DNA from: Lysobacterales bacterium
Lineage (GTDB): Bacteria; Pseudomonadota; Gammaproteobacteria; Nevskiales; Salinisphaeraceae
Direction: 5' to 3'
Length of the DNA stretch: 52,677 nt
NCBI GenBank assembly: GCA_002715985.1
Contig: PBAO01000063.1
Location: forward strand, 1-52,677
A model generated the notes under the pieces. It did not search any database, was not told the DNA's origin, and saw only the letters and a program-made list of their open reading frames with translations. Below, one piece after another: positions 26,717 through 36,191 of the stretch (its first letter is position 1; the number at the start of each line of letters is the position of its first letter). The translations under genes and the position numbers were made by a program.

Positions 26717-28189
26717 TCAGCGACGCCAGAAGGCGGGTGTGAGAATAACCAGCAGGGTAAAGACCTCGAGCCGGCCGAGAAGCATCGACAGACACAGCGT
26801 CCATTTGCCGGCTGCCGGAATGGTCGCCATGTTGGACGACACCTCGCCCAGCCCCGGGCCGATATTGTTGATCGTGGCCGCCACGGCCGAGAACGCGGTC
26901 AGCTCGGACAGGCCGGTCGACAGCAGGATCAGAAACATCAGCACGAACACGGTCACATAGACCGCAAAAAAACCCCAGACCGCCTGTACCACGCGATCGG
27001 GGATGACTTTCTGGCCCATCTTGATCGGTATTTCGGCGTTGGGATGCACCAGCCGGCTGATCTCGCGCACGCCCTGCTTGGCCAGCAGGATCGAGCGTAC
27101 GACCTTCATGCCGCCCGTGGTCGAGCCGGCACAGCCGCCGACAAAGCCGCCCAGCAGCAGGAACATGGGCAGAAAACTCGGCCAGATCGAGTAATCGGTG
27201 GTGGTGAAGCCGGTCGTGGTGCCGATCGAGAGCACCTGAAACAGCGATTTGAGCACGGCATCGCCCAGCCCGACATAGGTGCCGGCGACCATGAGCACGA
27301 CGGTGGTGACCACGGTGGCTGCCAGGATCATGATCACGAAGGTACGGGTCTCCGAGTCGCGCCAGTAGATACGCGGATCGGCGTTGCGCCAGACCATGAA
27401 ATGCATGCCGAAGCTTACCGAGCCGGCCAGCATGGAGACGATCGCCACCAGCTCGATGGCCGCGCTGCCGTGATAGCCCAGCGACAGATCGTGATTGGCG
27501 AACCCGCCCGTAGCGATCGATGAGAACGCGTTGCCCACGGCATCGAACACGCTGGTGCCCGCAGCCCAGAACAACAGCGCGGAAATCAGCGTCAACGAGA
27601 CATACAGATACCACAGCGCCTTGGCTGTTTCGCGGATACGCGGAGTGAGTTTCGAGTCCTTGATCGGCCCCGGGGTCTCTGCTCGATAGAGCTGCATGCC
27701 GCCCACGCCCAGCATGGGCAGCACGGCCACGGCCAGCACGATGATGCCCATGCCGCCCATCCAGTGCAGCAGCACGCGCCAGAACAGGATGGCGTGGGGC
27801 AGGGTATCCAGGCCAACAAGCACCGTGGCCCCGGTGGTCGTCAGGCCCGAGACGGACTCGAACGTGGCCTCGGTAAAGCTCATGTCCGGGCGCACGGCCA
27901 GCCACAGCGGGATGGCCCCGAACAACGACAGCACCATCCAGAACAGCACCACCACCAGAAAGCCGTCGCGAATCTTCAGCTCGCGCCGCACCCGGCGCGT
28001 GGGCGCCCAGGCCATGAAACCGGTGGCCAGCGTGACCGCAAAGCCGATCACGAACGCGGCCAGCTCGCCGTCGCCGTAGAGTGCGCCCACCGCCACGGGC
28101 AGGAGCATAGACACCGAAAAGATCATCAGCAGGATGCCCAGCACACGCTGGACACCGGCGTAGCGATAATTGAACTCGCCGTTGATCAT
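26717..28189 (-). CDS. trkH: Trk potassium uptake system membrane subunit TrkH
   Basis: Inner-membrane K+ channel-like transporter gated by TrkA, central to osmotic adaptation. The 490-residue protein contains four M1-P-M2 units with filter sequences SGLTTTGATVL, SSIATGGFANHD, IGTTTGFTTTDY and NNIGPGLGE, plus the loop GGCAGSTTGGMKVVR. Around ten to eleven hydrophobic segments are visible. Start MINGEFNYRYAGVQRVLG. Fifteen nt after trkA, so TrkA and TrkH are co-transcribed. Confidence 0.97.
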   Translation of the reverse strand: MINGEFNYRYAGVQRVLGILLMIFSVSMLLPVAVGALYGDGELAAFVIGFAVTLATGFMAWAPTRRVRRELKIRDGFLVVVLFWMVLSLFGAIPLWLAVRPDMSFTEATFESVSGLTTTGATVLVGLDTLPHAILFWRVLLHWMGGMGIIVLAVAVLPMLGVGGMQLYRAETPGPIKDSKLTPRIRETAKALWYLYVSLTLISALLFWAAGTSVFDAVGNAFSSIATGGFANHDLSLGYHGSAAIELVAIVSMLAGSVSFGMHFMVWRNADPRIYWRDSETRTFVIMILAATVVTTVVLMVAGTYVGLGDAVLKSLFQVLSIGTTTGFTTTDYSIWPSFLPMFLLLGGFVGGCAGSTTGGMKVVRSILLAKQGVREISRLVHPNAEIPIKMGQKVIPDRVVQAVWGFFAVYVTVFVLMFLILLSTGLSELTAFSAVAATINNIGPGLGEVSSNMATIPAAGKWTLCLSMLLGRLEVFTLLVILTPAFWRR

Positions 28190-28204
28190 GGCGCAGAGCC
28201 GTGC

Positions 28205-29584
28205 TCAGACATACGACACGCCGACCTGGAACAACTGCTCCACGGCCGGGGTATAACGCTTGTCGATGATGAAGATCATCACATGATCGCCGGATTCGAT
28301 GACGGTGTCGTGGTGGGCGATGATGACCTCCTCGCCGCGGGCGATGGCGCCGATCGAGGCTCCGGGGGGCAGTTTGATCTCGTCCAGACGCCGGCCGACC
28401 ACCCGCGAATTGCCGCGCTCGCCGTGGGCGATCGCCTCGATGGCCTCGGCCGCCCCGCGACGAAGCGTGTGGGCGCGCACCACATCACCGCGGCGAACAT
28501 GGGCCAGAAGTGCCGAGATCGTCGATTGCTTGGGCGAGATGGCGATATCGATCTGGGTGCCCGAGGACTCGATCAGATCCACGTAGGCCAGGCGATTGAT
28601 CAACGACATGGCCTTGCGCGCGCCCAGGCGCTTGGCCAGCATCGCCGACAGGATATTGGCCTCGTCGTCATCGGTGACCGAGCAGAATACATCGATCGAT
28701 TCGATGTTCTCCTCGCGCAGCAGGGTCTCGTTGGCCGCATCACCCCTGAGCACGATCGCTCGGTTGACGCGCTCGGACAGCCAGGCCGCACGCTCCGGGT
28801 TGTGCTCGATCACCTTGACCTGGCACTGGTTTTCAAGCGCGCGGGCCAGGCGGGTGCCGATATTGCCGCCGCCGGCCAGCATCACGCGCTTGACCGGTCG
28901 GTCGATCTTGCGCAGCTCGCCGATCACCTGCTTGATGTCGCGGCGGGCGGCCACGAAGAACACTTCGTCGTCGGCCTCGATGACCGTATCGCCCTCGGGG
29001 ATCAGCGGTTTGCCGCGCCGATAGATCGCGACCACGCGCGTATCCACGTTCGGAATGTGGGTACGGATCGTGGCCAGCTCGTTACCCACGAGCGGGCCGC
29101 CGTAATACGCCTTCACGCCCACGACCTGGACACGCCCGCCGGCGAAGTCCACGACCTGCAACGCCCCGGGATACTGGATCAGGCGCTTGATGTAGTCGGT
29201 GACCAGCTGCTCCGGGCTGATCGACATGTCGATCGGAATCGCGTCCTGATGGAACAGCCGGTCTTCGATCAGATATTCCGACGAGCGGATACGCGCGATC
29301 TTGGTCGGCGTATGGAAAAGCGTATAAGCGATCTGACAGGCCACCATATTGATCTCGTCGACCGCAGTGACGGCGATGATCATATCGGCATCGTTGGCGC
29401 CTGCATCGCGCAGCACGGCCGGATGGGCGGCATAGCCATGCACCGCCCGGATATCCAGGCGATCCTGCAAGGGCCGAAGCAGCGATTGATTGGTATCGAC
29501 GACGGTGACGTCGTTGGCCTCGTGTGCCAGATTCTCGGCAAGCGTGGCCCCGACTTCACCGGCCCCCAGGATGATGATCTTCAT
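28205..29584 (-). CDS. trkA: Trk system potassium uptake protein TrkA
   Basis: Peripheral cytoplasmic regulator of TrkH, binding nucleotides through two RCK (TrkA-N/TrkA-C) tandems. 459 residues. N-terminal Rossmann motif [19 protein letters not shown], second motif [17 protein letters not shown] around residue 235. TrkA-C domains lie at about 140-220 and 370-455. The ATG at 29584 places the dinucleotide motif at the N-terminus as in E. coli; an upstream in-frame start at 29758 would add a Cys/Arg-rich segment and is rejected. Divergent from hisI. Confidence 0.97.
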   Translation of the reverse strand: MKIIILGAGEVGATLAENLAHEANDVTVVDTNQSLLRPLQDRLDIRAVHGYAAHPAVLRDAGANDADMIIAVTAVDEINMVACQIAYTLFHTPTKIARIRSSEYLIEDRLFHQDAIPIDMSISPEQLVTDYIKRLIQYPGALQVVDFAGGRVQVVGVKAYYGGPLVGNELATIRTHIPNVDTRVVAIYRRGKPLIPEGDTVIEADDEVFFVAARRDIKQVIGELRKIDRPVKRVMLAGGGNIGTRLARALENQCQVKVIEHNPERAAWLSERVNRAIVLRGDAANETLLREENIESIDVFCSVTDDDEANILSAMLAKRLGARKAMSLINRLAYVDLIESSGTQIDIAISPKQSTISALLAHVRRGDVVRAHTLRRGAAEAIEAIAHGERGNSRVVGRRLDEIKLPPGASIGAIARGEEVIIAHHDTVIESGDHVMIFIIDKRYTPAVEQLFQVGVSYV

Positions 29585-29746
29585 GCGCGGCAACAGTAGG
29601 CGCTGTTGGCGTAACGTACAAGCACGCGTTCGGCCCGGGGCGCGGGCGTGCACGAGACATGCCCGGGGGACGCCCCGGCCTGCGCGAGAGCCCGACAAGG
29701 CGTAGGATGACGTGCCATCGCAAACATCCTGTCGAAGACACGCTCG

Positions 29747-30151
29747 ATGAACGACCAAGACACATCGGCCTGGCTGGAGCAGGTCGCCTGGAACGCGCAG
29801 GGCCTGGCCCCGGTGATCACCCAGTCGGCGGATACGAAGCGCGTGCTGACCCTGGCCTGGATGAATCGCGAATCCCTGGCCGCGACGGTGGCCTCCGGCT
29901 ATGCCACATACTGGTCACGTTCGCGCGCCAAACTCTGGCGCAAGGGCGAGACCTCGGGCAATCTGCAACGCATCGTCTCCATCGCCCTGGACTGCGATGC
30001 CGACGCGCTGTTGCTTCAGGTCGAGCAGATCGGTGGTGTGGCCTGTCACACCGGGCGGGAATCCTGTTTCTACCAGGTGCTCGACAACGGCACCTGGCAG
30101 GCACAAGAGGCCGTGATCACCGCCCCAGAGCAGATGTATGGCAAATCGTGA
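29747..30151 (+). CDS. hisI: Phosphoribosyl-AMP cyclohydrolase HisI
   Basis: Opens the purine ring of PR-AMP in the third step of histidine synthesis. The 134-residue protein is monofunctional. Zn and Mg sites are [11 protein letters not shown] and [27 protein letters not shown] and [20 protein letters not shown] are also typical. It overlaps hisE by 14 nt if the first hisE ATG is used. This gene lies with hisE far from hisBHAF and on the opposite strand. Confidence 0.96.
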   Translation: MNDQDTSAWLEQVAWNAQGLAPVITQSADTKRVLTLAWMNRESLAATVASGYATYWSRSRAKLWRKGETSGNLQRIVSIALDCDADALLLQVEQIGGVACHTGRESCFYQVLDNGTWQAQEAVITAPEQMYGKS

Positions 30152-30515
30152 GCCCGCTATGAACCCAGGATCCGGACAGGATATATTCGCTGCACTCGAT
30201 CAGGCGCTGGCCGAGCGCAGCCGTGCGGATGCGCGCAAGAGCTATACCGCGTCGCTTTATGCGGGCGGCACGCAAACGATCTGCGCGAAGATCAGCGAAG
30301 AGGCCGACGAGGTGGTCGAGGCCGCTGCGGAGAATGACGGTGACGACCATGTCGTGCATGAAATCGCGGACTTATGGTTTCACTGTATGGTGCTACTACA
30401 GTCACGCGGCTTAAACGTTCAGGCGGTACAAGACGAACTCGCACGCCGATTCGGCGTATCCGGCCACGATGAAAAGGCCGCACGACACGGCGGCGGCGAA
30501 AGCCGCCACGACTAG
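30138..30515 (+). CDS. hisE: Phosphoribosyl-ATP pyrophosphatase HisE
   Basis: Hydrolyses PR-ATP to PR-AMP, the second histidine step. 125 residues from ATG 30138, or 118 from ATG 30159, which has GAG at suitable distance; the latter may be the true start. Motifs: SYTASLYAGGTQTICAKISE, EEADEVVEAA (Mg-binding acidic helix) and HEIADLWFHCMVLLQSRGL. HisI and HisE are separate here, unlike the fused enterobacterial HisIE. Twelve nt precede tatA. Confidence 0.95.
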   Translation: MANREPAMNPGSGQDIFAALDQALAERSRADARKSYTASLYAGGTQTICAKISEEADEVVEAAAENDGDDHVVHEIADLWFHCMVLLQSRGLNVQAVQDELARRFGVSGHDEKAARHGGGESRHD

Positions 30516-30527
30516 CTGGAGGAAATC

Positions 30528-30782
30528 ATGCTCAGCGGTATCAGTATCTGGCAGCTCCTGATCGTTCTGGCGATCGTTCTGCTTCTGTTCGGCTCCAAGC
30601 GCCTGCGCAACCTCGGCCCGGATCTCGGCTCGGCGCTCAAGGGCTTTCGCTCGGCGATCAAGGACGAAGACAAGGACAAGACCGAGGACGACGAGGATCC
30701 GTCGATCGTCGAGCACGCCAACCGCGATCGGGCCGAGTCCGAAACACCCGATCGTCAGCGCTCCAAGACCCCGCGCGATTGA
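30528..30782 (+). CDS. tatA: Sec-independent translocase protein TatA
   Basis: Pore-forming component of the twin-arginine export system. 84 residues with one N-terminal membrane helix ([19 protein letters not shown]), the [20 protein letters not shown] amphipathic helix and an acidic, polar tail. GGAGGAAATC precedes the ATG. Follows hisE in the common hisI-hisE-tatA-tatB-tatC order; azurin-like and other exported proteins nearby do not show clear Tat signals. Confidence 0.96.
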   Translation: MLSGISIWQLLIVLAIVLLLFGSKRLRNLGPDLGSALKGFRSAIKDEDKDKTEDDEDPSIVEHANRDRAESETPDRQRSKTPRD

Positions 30783-30814
30783 GCCGCGCGCGCCGGCGAC
30801 GATAACCAGCCGTC

Positions 30815-31171
30815 ATGTTTGATATCGGTTTCTGGGAGCTGACCGTTCTGGCCGTCATTGGCCTGATCGTGCTGGGGCCCGAGCGCTTGCCGGTGGTCGC
30901 CCGCACCATGGGCCGCTGGGTGGGGCAGGCCAAGCATTACATGGGCGCGCTCACCAGCGAGCTCGAGCGCGAAGTCAAGGCCGACGATATCCGGCGCGAG
31001 GTTCGCCAAGCGCGGGAGCAGATCGAGTCGGAAACCCGACAGGCACGCGACGATACCGACCGTGAGGTCGATTCGGTCATGCGGCCACTCAAAAGCGAAC
31101 TCGAGCGAGATGCGCTCGACGATCCACCCGCATCGACAACGACATCGACCGATAAAGACCGCAACACGTGA
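30815..31171 (+). CDS. tatB: Sec-independent translocase protein TatB
   Basis: Receptor-complex partner of TatC. 118 residues. The N-terminal MFDIGFWELTVLAVIGLIVL helix ends in the LGPERLPVVARTMGRWVGQA hinge and amphipathic helix characteristic of TatB. The remainder is a charged coiled coil (about 50-105) with alternating Arg and Glu. Gap of 32 nt after tatA, 4-nt overlap with tatC. Confidence 0.96.
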   Translation: MFDIGFWELTVLAVIGLIVLGPERLPVVARTMGRWVGQAKHYMGALTSELEREVKADDIRREVRQAREQIESETRQARDDTDREVDSVMRPLKSELERDALDDPPASTTTSTDKDRNT

Positions 31172-31920
31172 GCACGCCGGACGAACAAGAACAGCCTCTG
31201 ATGGCGCATCTGCTCGAGCTGCGGACTCGGGTGATCCGTATCGTGCTCGGCATCACGGTCGTGTTTCTGCCGTGTTTCTATTTCTCGCGCCCGCTGTTCA
31301 CGTTTCTCTCCGGGCCGCTGTTGGTCCACATGCCCGACACCAACAGCCTCATCGCCACCGGCGTGACCGCACCGTTCATGGTGCCGGTCAAGCTGGCGAT
31401 CATGCTGTCGTTCGTTCTGTCGCTGCCATGGACGCTGTACCAGATCTGGATGTTCGTCGCCCCGGGGCTGTATCTCAACGAACGCCGGCTGATGACGCCG
31501 CTGCTGATCTCCTCGACGCTGCTGTTCTATTTCGGCATGGCGTTTGCCCAGTTCGTCATCTTCCCGATCGTGTTCGGATTCTTCATCTCGGTCGCGCCGG
31601 CCGGGGTATCGGTGATGACCGATATCTCCAGCTATCTCGATTTCGTGCTCAAGATGTTCATGGCCTTCGGCATCGCCTTCGAGATGCCCGTGGCCATCTT
31701 TCTGATCGTGTGGGCCGGCTTCGTCACCCCGCAGCAGCTTGCAAGCTATCGCCCCTATGTGCTGGTGGCCTCGTTTGCCGGCGGCATGCTGCTGACCCCG
31801 CCCGACGTGATCTCTCAGACACTTCTGGCCGTGCCGGTCTATCTGCTCTACGAGCTGGGCATCATCACGGCACGCACCTTCGCCCCGGGCGGGCGCGAGA
31901 CCGGGCGATCGCCCGAGTAG
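31168..31920 (+). CDS. tatC: Sec-independent translocase protein TatC
   Basis: Multi-spanning inner-membrane protein that recognises twin-arginine signal peptides. 250 residues with six hydrophobic segments. MAHLLELRTRVIRI near the N-terminus, PWTLYQIWMFVAPGLYLNER and FGIAFEMPVAIFLIVWAGFV are hallmark segments. GTG start at 31168 overlapping the tatB stop. No clear T-rich terminator follows; a GGGCGATCGCCC palindrome lies in the last codons. Confidence 0.96.
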   Translation: MSTPDEQEQPLMAHLLELRTRVIRIVLGITVVFLPCFYFSRPLFTFLSGPLLVHMPDTNSLIATGVTAPFMVPVKLAIMLSFVLSLPWTLYQIWMFVAPGLYLNERRLMTPLLISSTLLFYFGMAFAQFVIFPIVFGFFISVAPAGVSVMTDISSYLDFVLKMFMAFGIAFEMPVAIFLIVWAGFVTPQQLASYRPYVLVASFAGGMLLTPPDVISQTLLAVPVYLLYELGIITARTFAPGGRETGRSPE

Positions 31921-31990
31921 TTAAGCTATGGTTCATTGATCACGCGTAGGTTCGAAGACATCGTACAAAGACGTCTCAAAGGACATCTCG

Positions 31991-32728
31991 ATGCTTAAGA
32001 AAACCGCGATTGCGCTCGGTCTTGTCATTGCCTCCGGCTCGGCCATGGCCGTTGACGACAACGATTCGAACCAGGCCACCACGGGCAGTGTGACTGCTTC
32101 GAGCAGCGTGATGGCCCAGTTCAACAAGCTGGATACCAACGACGACAACGTCGTGTCCAAGAGCGAAGCCCAGGCGAGCCCGCGGGTCGCTCAGATGTTC
32201 GAGTCGCTGACCACCGACAATTCGATCAAGACTGACCCGGCCGCCGAGCCCTCCGACACCCAGCCGGGCGGTATCACGCTGCAGCAGTTCAAGGCCGGGC
32301 TGGAAGCCGCGAGCGGCGGTACGGCCGGCCAGGCCGTGAGCGGTGGCGAGAGCTACACGGTCATGAAGGACGGCACCAAGAAGATGTCCGATGCCCGTAA
32401 GATGGGTCAGGACATGAAGTCGCATGCAGCGAGCATGGGCCACGAGACAGCGGCCGGCGCCAAGCAGATGGGCGACGATGCCATGTCGGGCGCCAAGCAG
32501 ATGGGTCACGACGCCAAGCAGATGGGCCATGATGCCATGCACAAGGCCGGCGACCGCATGAAGAACGCCGGCGGGATGAGCGGCAATGCAGACGCCAGCG
32601 TCAATGCCGGCGCAAACGGGGCGAGCGTCGATGCCGAAAGCCAGATCGACGGCCCGTCGGTCGAGACAAAGCCGACGATGTCCAATGACGCGATGGATGC
32701 CGACGACATGGGCGATAACGGCATGTAA
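31991..32728 (+). CDS. Secreted EF-hand protein with AKQMG-type repeats, function unknown
   Basis: A 245-residue exported protein I cannot assign to a characterised family. A signal peptide covers 1-20 (LVIASGSAMA then VDD). One canonical EF-hand loop D48-T-N50-D-D52-N-V-V-S56-K-S-E59 is present, and DTQPGGITLQQF around 88-99 looks like a degenerate second one. Residues ~130-190 are helical Ala/Met/His/Lys repeats with three copies of KQMGHD or KQMGDD, LEA-like in look. The tail (200-245) is acidic and low complexity. AAAGGA lies 7 nt before the ATG, and a terminator follows, so it is a single-gene unit between tatC and the urease operon. A calcium-binding or envelope stress role is only a guess. 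Confidence 0.85.
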   Translation: MLKKTAIALGLVIASGSAMAVDDNDSNQATTGSVTASSSVMAQFNKLDTNDDNVVSKSEAQASPRVAQMFESLTTDNSIKTDPAAEPSDTQPGGITLQQFKAGLEAASGGTAGQAVSGGESYTVMKDGTKKMSDARKMGQDMKSHAASMGHETAAGAKQMGDDAMSGAKQMGHDAKQMGHDAMHKAGDRMKNAGGMSGNADASVNAGANGASVDAESQIDGPSVETKPTMSNDAMDADDMGDNGM

Positions 32729-32767
32729 GCCGTATCACCCGCAGTCTTGTGTATTGCAAGACACAAC

Positions 32768-32797
32768 GCCTCGCCGAGTCTTCGGCGGGGCTTTTTT
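32768..32797 (+). terminator. Intrinsic terminator after the EF-hand gene
   Basis: GCCTCGCCGA (32768-32777), loop GTCT, TCGGCGGGGC (32782-32791; one T-G wobble), then six T. Forty nt past the stop codon, it isolates the EF-hand gene from the urease operon. Confidence 0.9.
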
Positions 32798-32971
32798 GTG
32801 CGTGAAACATCTTTCCCGGAAGCACGAGTTTGTGTAAAACCACCGGTGCCCGTCATCTGTTGAGAGCTTGTTATCACGCTGGCCCCCCGATGTTTCGAAC
32901 CGGCTCCGAGTGCTGGCGCCGGCTGGTGCGCTCAGATCGATCTGGGCCTGTCCCGATCCAACGGGCGCAGT

Positions 32972-33745
32972 GTGCCCGTGCGGCGTCGGCATACCGGCCC
33001 GCTTTATATTCAGCGGGCGCTGTATCCCGAAGACGATGGCACCGCGCACCTCATGCTGCTGCACCCACCGGGTGGGCTGGTACAGGGCGATCGGATCGAT
33101 ATCGATATCGAGACCACGGATGCGGCCAGCGTGCTGGTCACCACACCTTCGGCCGGCAAGTTCTATCGCACGCCGGCAACGGGCACCCATCAGCACGTGC
33201 GGCTGCATGCCGGGCCGAACAGTCGGCTGGAGTGGCTCCCCCAGGAGGCGATTCTGTTCGACGGCGCGGACGTGGCGCTGAGCCTGGATGTGGATCTGTC
33301 GGCCGACAGCCGCGTCATCGTCTGGGACAGCGTGGTATTGGGCCGGCCTGCCATCGGCGAGCGGCTGACACACGGCCATCTCGATACTCGCCTCGACGTG
33401 CGTCTGGAGGCACGCACGATCTTTTCCGAGCGCACGCGAGTGCCCGGTCTTGCCGACTCCTGTCTGCAGGATGCCCGTTGGGGACTGGACGGAGCGATCG
33501 CGATGGGCACGCTTATTGCATACCGTCCCGAGACGTTTGTGGCACAGGATATCGAGGCGCTGCGTGAGCTTGCCGTGAGTTGCGACGGGCAGTACACGGT
33601 TACGTTGGTGGATGAACTGCTGGTGGTGCGCGCGCTGGGCCAGAGCAGCCGTTTCGTTCGCGAAACGCTGGCGCTGGCCTGGCACGCGCTGCGCCCGCGC
33701 GTGATGGGCAAGCCCGCGGTGGCACCGCGTATCTGGGCAACATGA
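32972..33745 (+). CDS. ureD: Urease accessory protein UreD, 5' end disturbed
   Basis: Scaffold of the UreDFG complex that delivers nickel to urease apoenzyme. Family segments RRRHTGPLYIQRALYPEDD, GGLVQGDRIDIDIE, TPSAGKFYRT, EWLPQEAILFDGA and the LRPRVMGKPAVAPRIW tail are present. The first usable start in frame is GTG at 32972 (257 residues), without a good Shine-Dalgarno. Homology clearly extends upstream in the same frame (AGWCAQIDLGLSRSNG; UreD N-termini have a W-x-A pattern there), where there is no ATG, GTG or TTG. An ATG at 32890 is out of frame by one base; removing one T of the TTT at 32893-32895 would give MFEPAPSAGAGWCAQIDLGL. Possibly a frameshift, real or a sequence error. Confidence 0.88.
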   Translation: MPVRRRHTGPLYIQRALYPEDDGTAHLMLLHPPGGLVQGDRIDIDIETTDAASVLVTTPSAGKFYRTPATGTHQHVRLHAGPNSRLEWLPQEAILFDGADVALSLDVDLSADSRVIVWDSVVLGRPAIGERLTHGHLDTRLDVRLEARTIFSERTRVPGLADSCLQDARWGLDGAIAMGTLIAYRPETFVAQDIEALRELAVSCDGQYTVTLVDELLVVRALGQSSRFVRETLALAWHALRPRVMGKPAVAPRIWAT

Positions 33746-33786
33746 GCACGTATCGGGCCATGCCCGCGGCTTAGACGGTAGAGACG

Positions 33787-34089
33787 ATGGAACTGACCCC
33801 CCGCGAGAAAGACAAACTCCTGATCTTTTCGGCCGGCCTGCTGGCCGAGCGTCGACGAGACAATGGCCTGAAGCTCAATTACCCGGAGGCGATGGCCTAT
33901 ATTGCGTCCGCCCTCATGGAAGGCGCACGTGCCGGCTACAGCGTGGCCGACATGATGGCCCACGGGCGCACGCTGCTCACACGTGAGGACGTCATGGAGG
34001 GGGTACCGGAAATGCTGACCGAGGTACAGGTCGAGGCGACGTTCACCGACGGCACGAAGCTGGTGACCGTGCATGATCCCATCGTATAG
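33787..34089 (+). CDS. ureA: Urease subunit gamma UreA
   Basis: Smallest structural subunit of nickel urease (urea to ammonia and carbamate). 100 residues, exact family length, from [20 protein letters not shown] through [20 protein letters not shown] and [20 protein letters not shown] to TVHDPIV. Lies 41 nt after ureD and 10 nt before ureB. Confidence 0.98.
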   Translation: MELTPREKDKLLIFSAGLLAERRRDNGLKLNYPEAMAYIASALMEGARAGYSVADMMAHGRTLLTREDVMEGVPEMLTEVQVEATFTDGTKLVTVHDPIV

Positions 34090-34099
34090 GACGAGACTG

Positions 34100-34423
34100 A
34101 TGAATCCCGGAGAACTCTTGCCCCGAGCCGGGCGTATCGAAATCAACCCCGGCCGCAAGCGCCTGACGCTGGATGTGGCCAATACCGGTGACCGGCCGAT
34201 TCAAGTGGGCTCGCACTATCACTTTGCCGAAACCAACCCGGCGCTTGTGTTCGACCGCGAGGCCGCCCGGGGGCATCGCCTGGATGTTCCGGCCGGCACC
34301 GCCGTGCGTTTTGAGCCGGGCGACACACGAGGGGTCACGCTGGTGCCCTATGTGGGTGCACGTCGGGTCTATGGCTTTCGCGGTGCGGTAATGGGCCCGC
34401 TGGACACGGCAGAACACACATGA
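34100..34423 (+). CDS. ureB: Urease subunit beta UreB
   Basis: Structural subunit of urease. 107 residues: [60 protein letters not shown] and [10 protein letters not shown]. The ATG at 34100 has AGGA 8 nt upstream; an upstream in-frame start at 34073 is within ureA and not family-like. Overlaps ureC by 4 nt. Confidence 0.97.
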   Translation: MNPGELLPRAGRIEINPGRKRLTLDVANTGDRPIQVGSHYHFAETNPALVFDREAARGHRLDVPAGTAVRFEPGDTRGVTLVPYVGARRVYGFRGAVMGPLDTAEHT

Positions 34424-36120
34424 CCGATATGGACCGACGAGCCTACGCTGAAATGTTCGGCCCGTCGGCCGGCGACCGGCTGCGTCTGGCCGATACCGCG
34501 CTGACGATAGAAATCGAGCACGATACCGGCCAGCCCGGCGACGAAGTCTGCTTCGGTGGCGGCAAGGTCATCCGCGACGGCATGGGCCAGAGCCAGGCCA
34601 CCTGCGAGACGGCTGCCGACACGGTCATCACCAACGCGGTCATTCTGGACTGGTGGGGCATCGTCAAGGCCGACGTGGCGATCAAGGACGGCCGTATCAG
34701 CGGAATCGGCAAGGCCGGCAATCCGGATGTGATGGATGCCATCGATATCGTGATCGGTCCGGGCACCGAGATCATCGCCGGCGAGGGGCAGATTCTGACC
34801 GCCGGCGGCATCGACTCGCATATCCATTATGTCTGCCCGCAGCAGATCGAGGAGGCCCTGGCCTCGGGCGTGACCACCATGATCGGTGGCGGCACCGGCC
34901 CGGCGACAGGCACCAAGGCCACCACGGTCACGCCCGGGCCCTGGCATATGCATCGCATGCTCGAGGCCGCCGAGGGCTTTGCCATGAATCTGGCGTTTCT
35001 GGGCAAGGGCAACGCCAGCCAGCCCGAAGCGCTCAAAGAACAGATCGTGGCCGGCGCGGCCGGGCTCAAACTGCATGAGGACTGGGGCACCACGCCGGCG
35101 GCCATCGACAACTGTCTCACCGTGGCGGATGCCTTCGATGTGCAGGTGGCCATCCACACCGATACGCTCAACGAGTCGGGCTTTGTCGAGGATACGTTTG
35201 CTGCCTTCGGCGATCGGGTGATTCACACCTATCACACCGAAGGCGCCGGCGGCGGCCATGCGCCGGATATCATCGTGGCTGCCGGCAAGGCCAATATCCT
35301 GCCGTCCTCGACCAATCCGACCCGGCCTTATACGGCCAACACGGTCGATGAGCACCTCGACATGCTCATGGTCTGTCATCATCTGAACCCGGCGATCGCC
35401 GAAGATGTGGCGTTTGCCGATTCGCGTATCCGGCGCGAGACGATCGCTGCCGAGGACATCCTGCATGACCTGGGCGCGTTTTCCATGATCGCTTCCGACT
35501 CACAGGCCATGGGCCGGGTGGGTGAAGTGATCACCCGGACCTGGCAGACCGCGCACAAGATGCGTATCCAGCGCGGCCCGCTGGACGAGGAAACGACGGC
35601 CGATAACGTCCGCGCCAAGCGGTATATCGCCAAATACACCATCAACCCGGCCATCACCCATGGCATTGCCCATGAAGTCGGATCGGTAGAAGTCGGCAAG
35701 CTGGCCGATCTGGTGCTCTGGAAACCGGCGTTCTTCGGGGCCAAGCCGGCCCTGGTGATCAAGGGCGGCATGATCGCCGTGGCCCCGATGGGCGATCCCA
35801 ACGCCTCGATCCCCACGCCGCAGCCGGTTCATTACCGGCCCATGTTCGCCGCTTTCGGCCGGGCGACTGCCGCCACATCGGTAACGTTCACCTCGCAGGC
35901 GGCCATCGATGCCGGCATTGGCGAACGGCTGGGCCTGGGCAAGCGGCTTGTGGCCGTACGCAACACCCGCACCTTGTCCAAGGCCGACATGAAGAACAAC
36001 GACTATTGCCCCGATCTCGACGTGGATCCGCAAACATACGAAGTGCGTGCCGATGGCAAACTGTTAACCTGTGAGCCGGCCACAGAGCTTGCGCTGGCAC
36101 AGCGCTATTTCCTGTTCTGA
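34420..36120 (+). CDS. ureC: Urease subunit alpha UreC
   Basis: Catalytic urease subunit with the bi-nickel centre. 566 residues. Active-site residues fall at the same numbers as in Klebsiella urease: H134 and H136 ([14 protein letters not shown]), carbamylated K217 (GLKLHEDWG, with H219), H246, H272, flap C319-H320 ([10 protein letters not shown]) and D360. No key residue is missing, so a functional enzyme is expected. The operon order ureDABCEFG supplies all the maturation factors. Confidence 0.99.
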   Translation: MTDMDRRAYAEMFGPSAGDRLRLADTALTIEIEHDTGQPGDEVCFGGGKVIRDGMGQSQATCETAADTVITNAVILDWWGIVKADVAIKDGRISGIGKAGNPDVMDAIDIVIGPGTEIIAGEGQILTAGGIDSHIHYVCPQQIEEALASGVTTMIGGGTGPATGTKATTVTPGPWHMHRMLEAAEGFAMNLAFLGKGNASQPEALKEQIVAGAAGLKLHEDWGTTPAAIDNCLTVADAFDVQVAIHTDTLNESGFVEDTFAAFGDRVIHTYHTEGAGGGHAPDIIVAAGKANILPSSTNPTRPYTANTVDEHLDMLMVCHHLNPAIAEDVAFADSRIRRETIAAEDILHDLGAFSMIASDSQAMGRVGEVITRTWQTAHKMRIQRGPLDEETTADNVRAKRYIAKYTINPAITHGIAHEVGSVEVGKLADLVLWKPAFFGAKPALVIKGGMIAVAPMGDPNASIPTPQPVHYRPMFAAFGRATAATSVTFTSQAAIDAGIGERLGLGKRLVAVRNTRTLSKADMKNNDYCPDLDVDPQTYEVRADGKLLTCEPATELALAQRYFLF

Positions 36121-36191
36121 GCGCACCGGATTGCGTCTGCCCCGCGATCGCGATGCTCGACACCCAAAGACCCGGCAGCCGGGCAGAACTC

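Noticed and set aside
27764-29599. A 611-codon open frame antisense to trkH/trkA
   Set aside because: It lies opposite clear Trk genes, is rich in His/Asp/Gln/Arg as expected of GC-rich mirror frames, and shows no domain.
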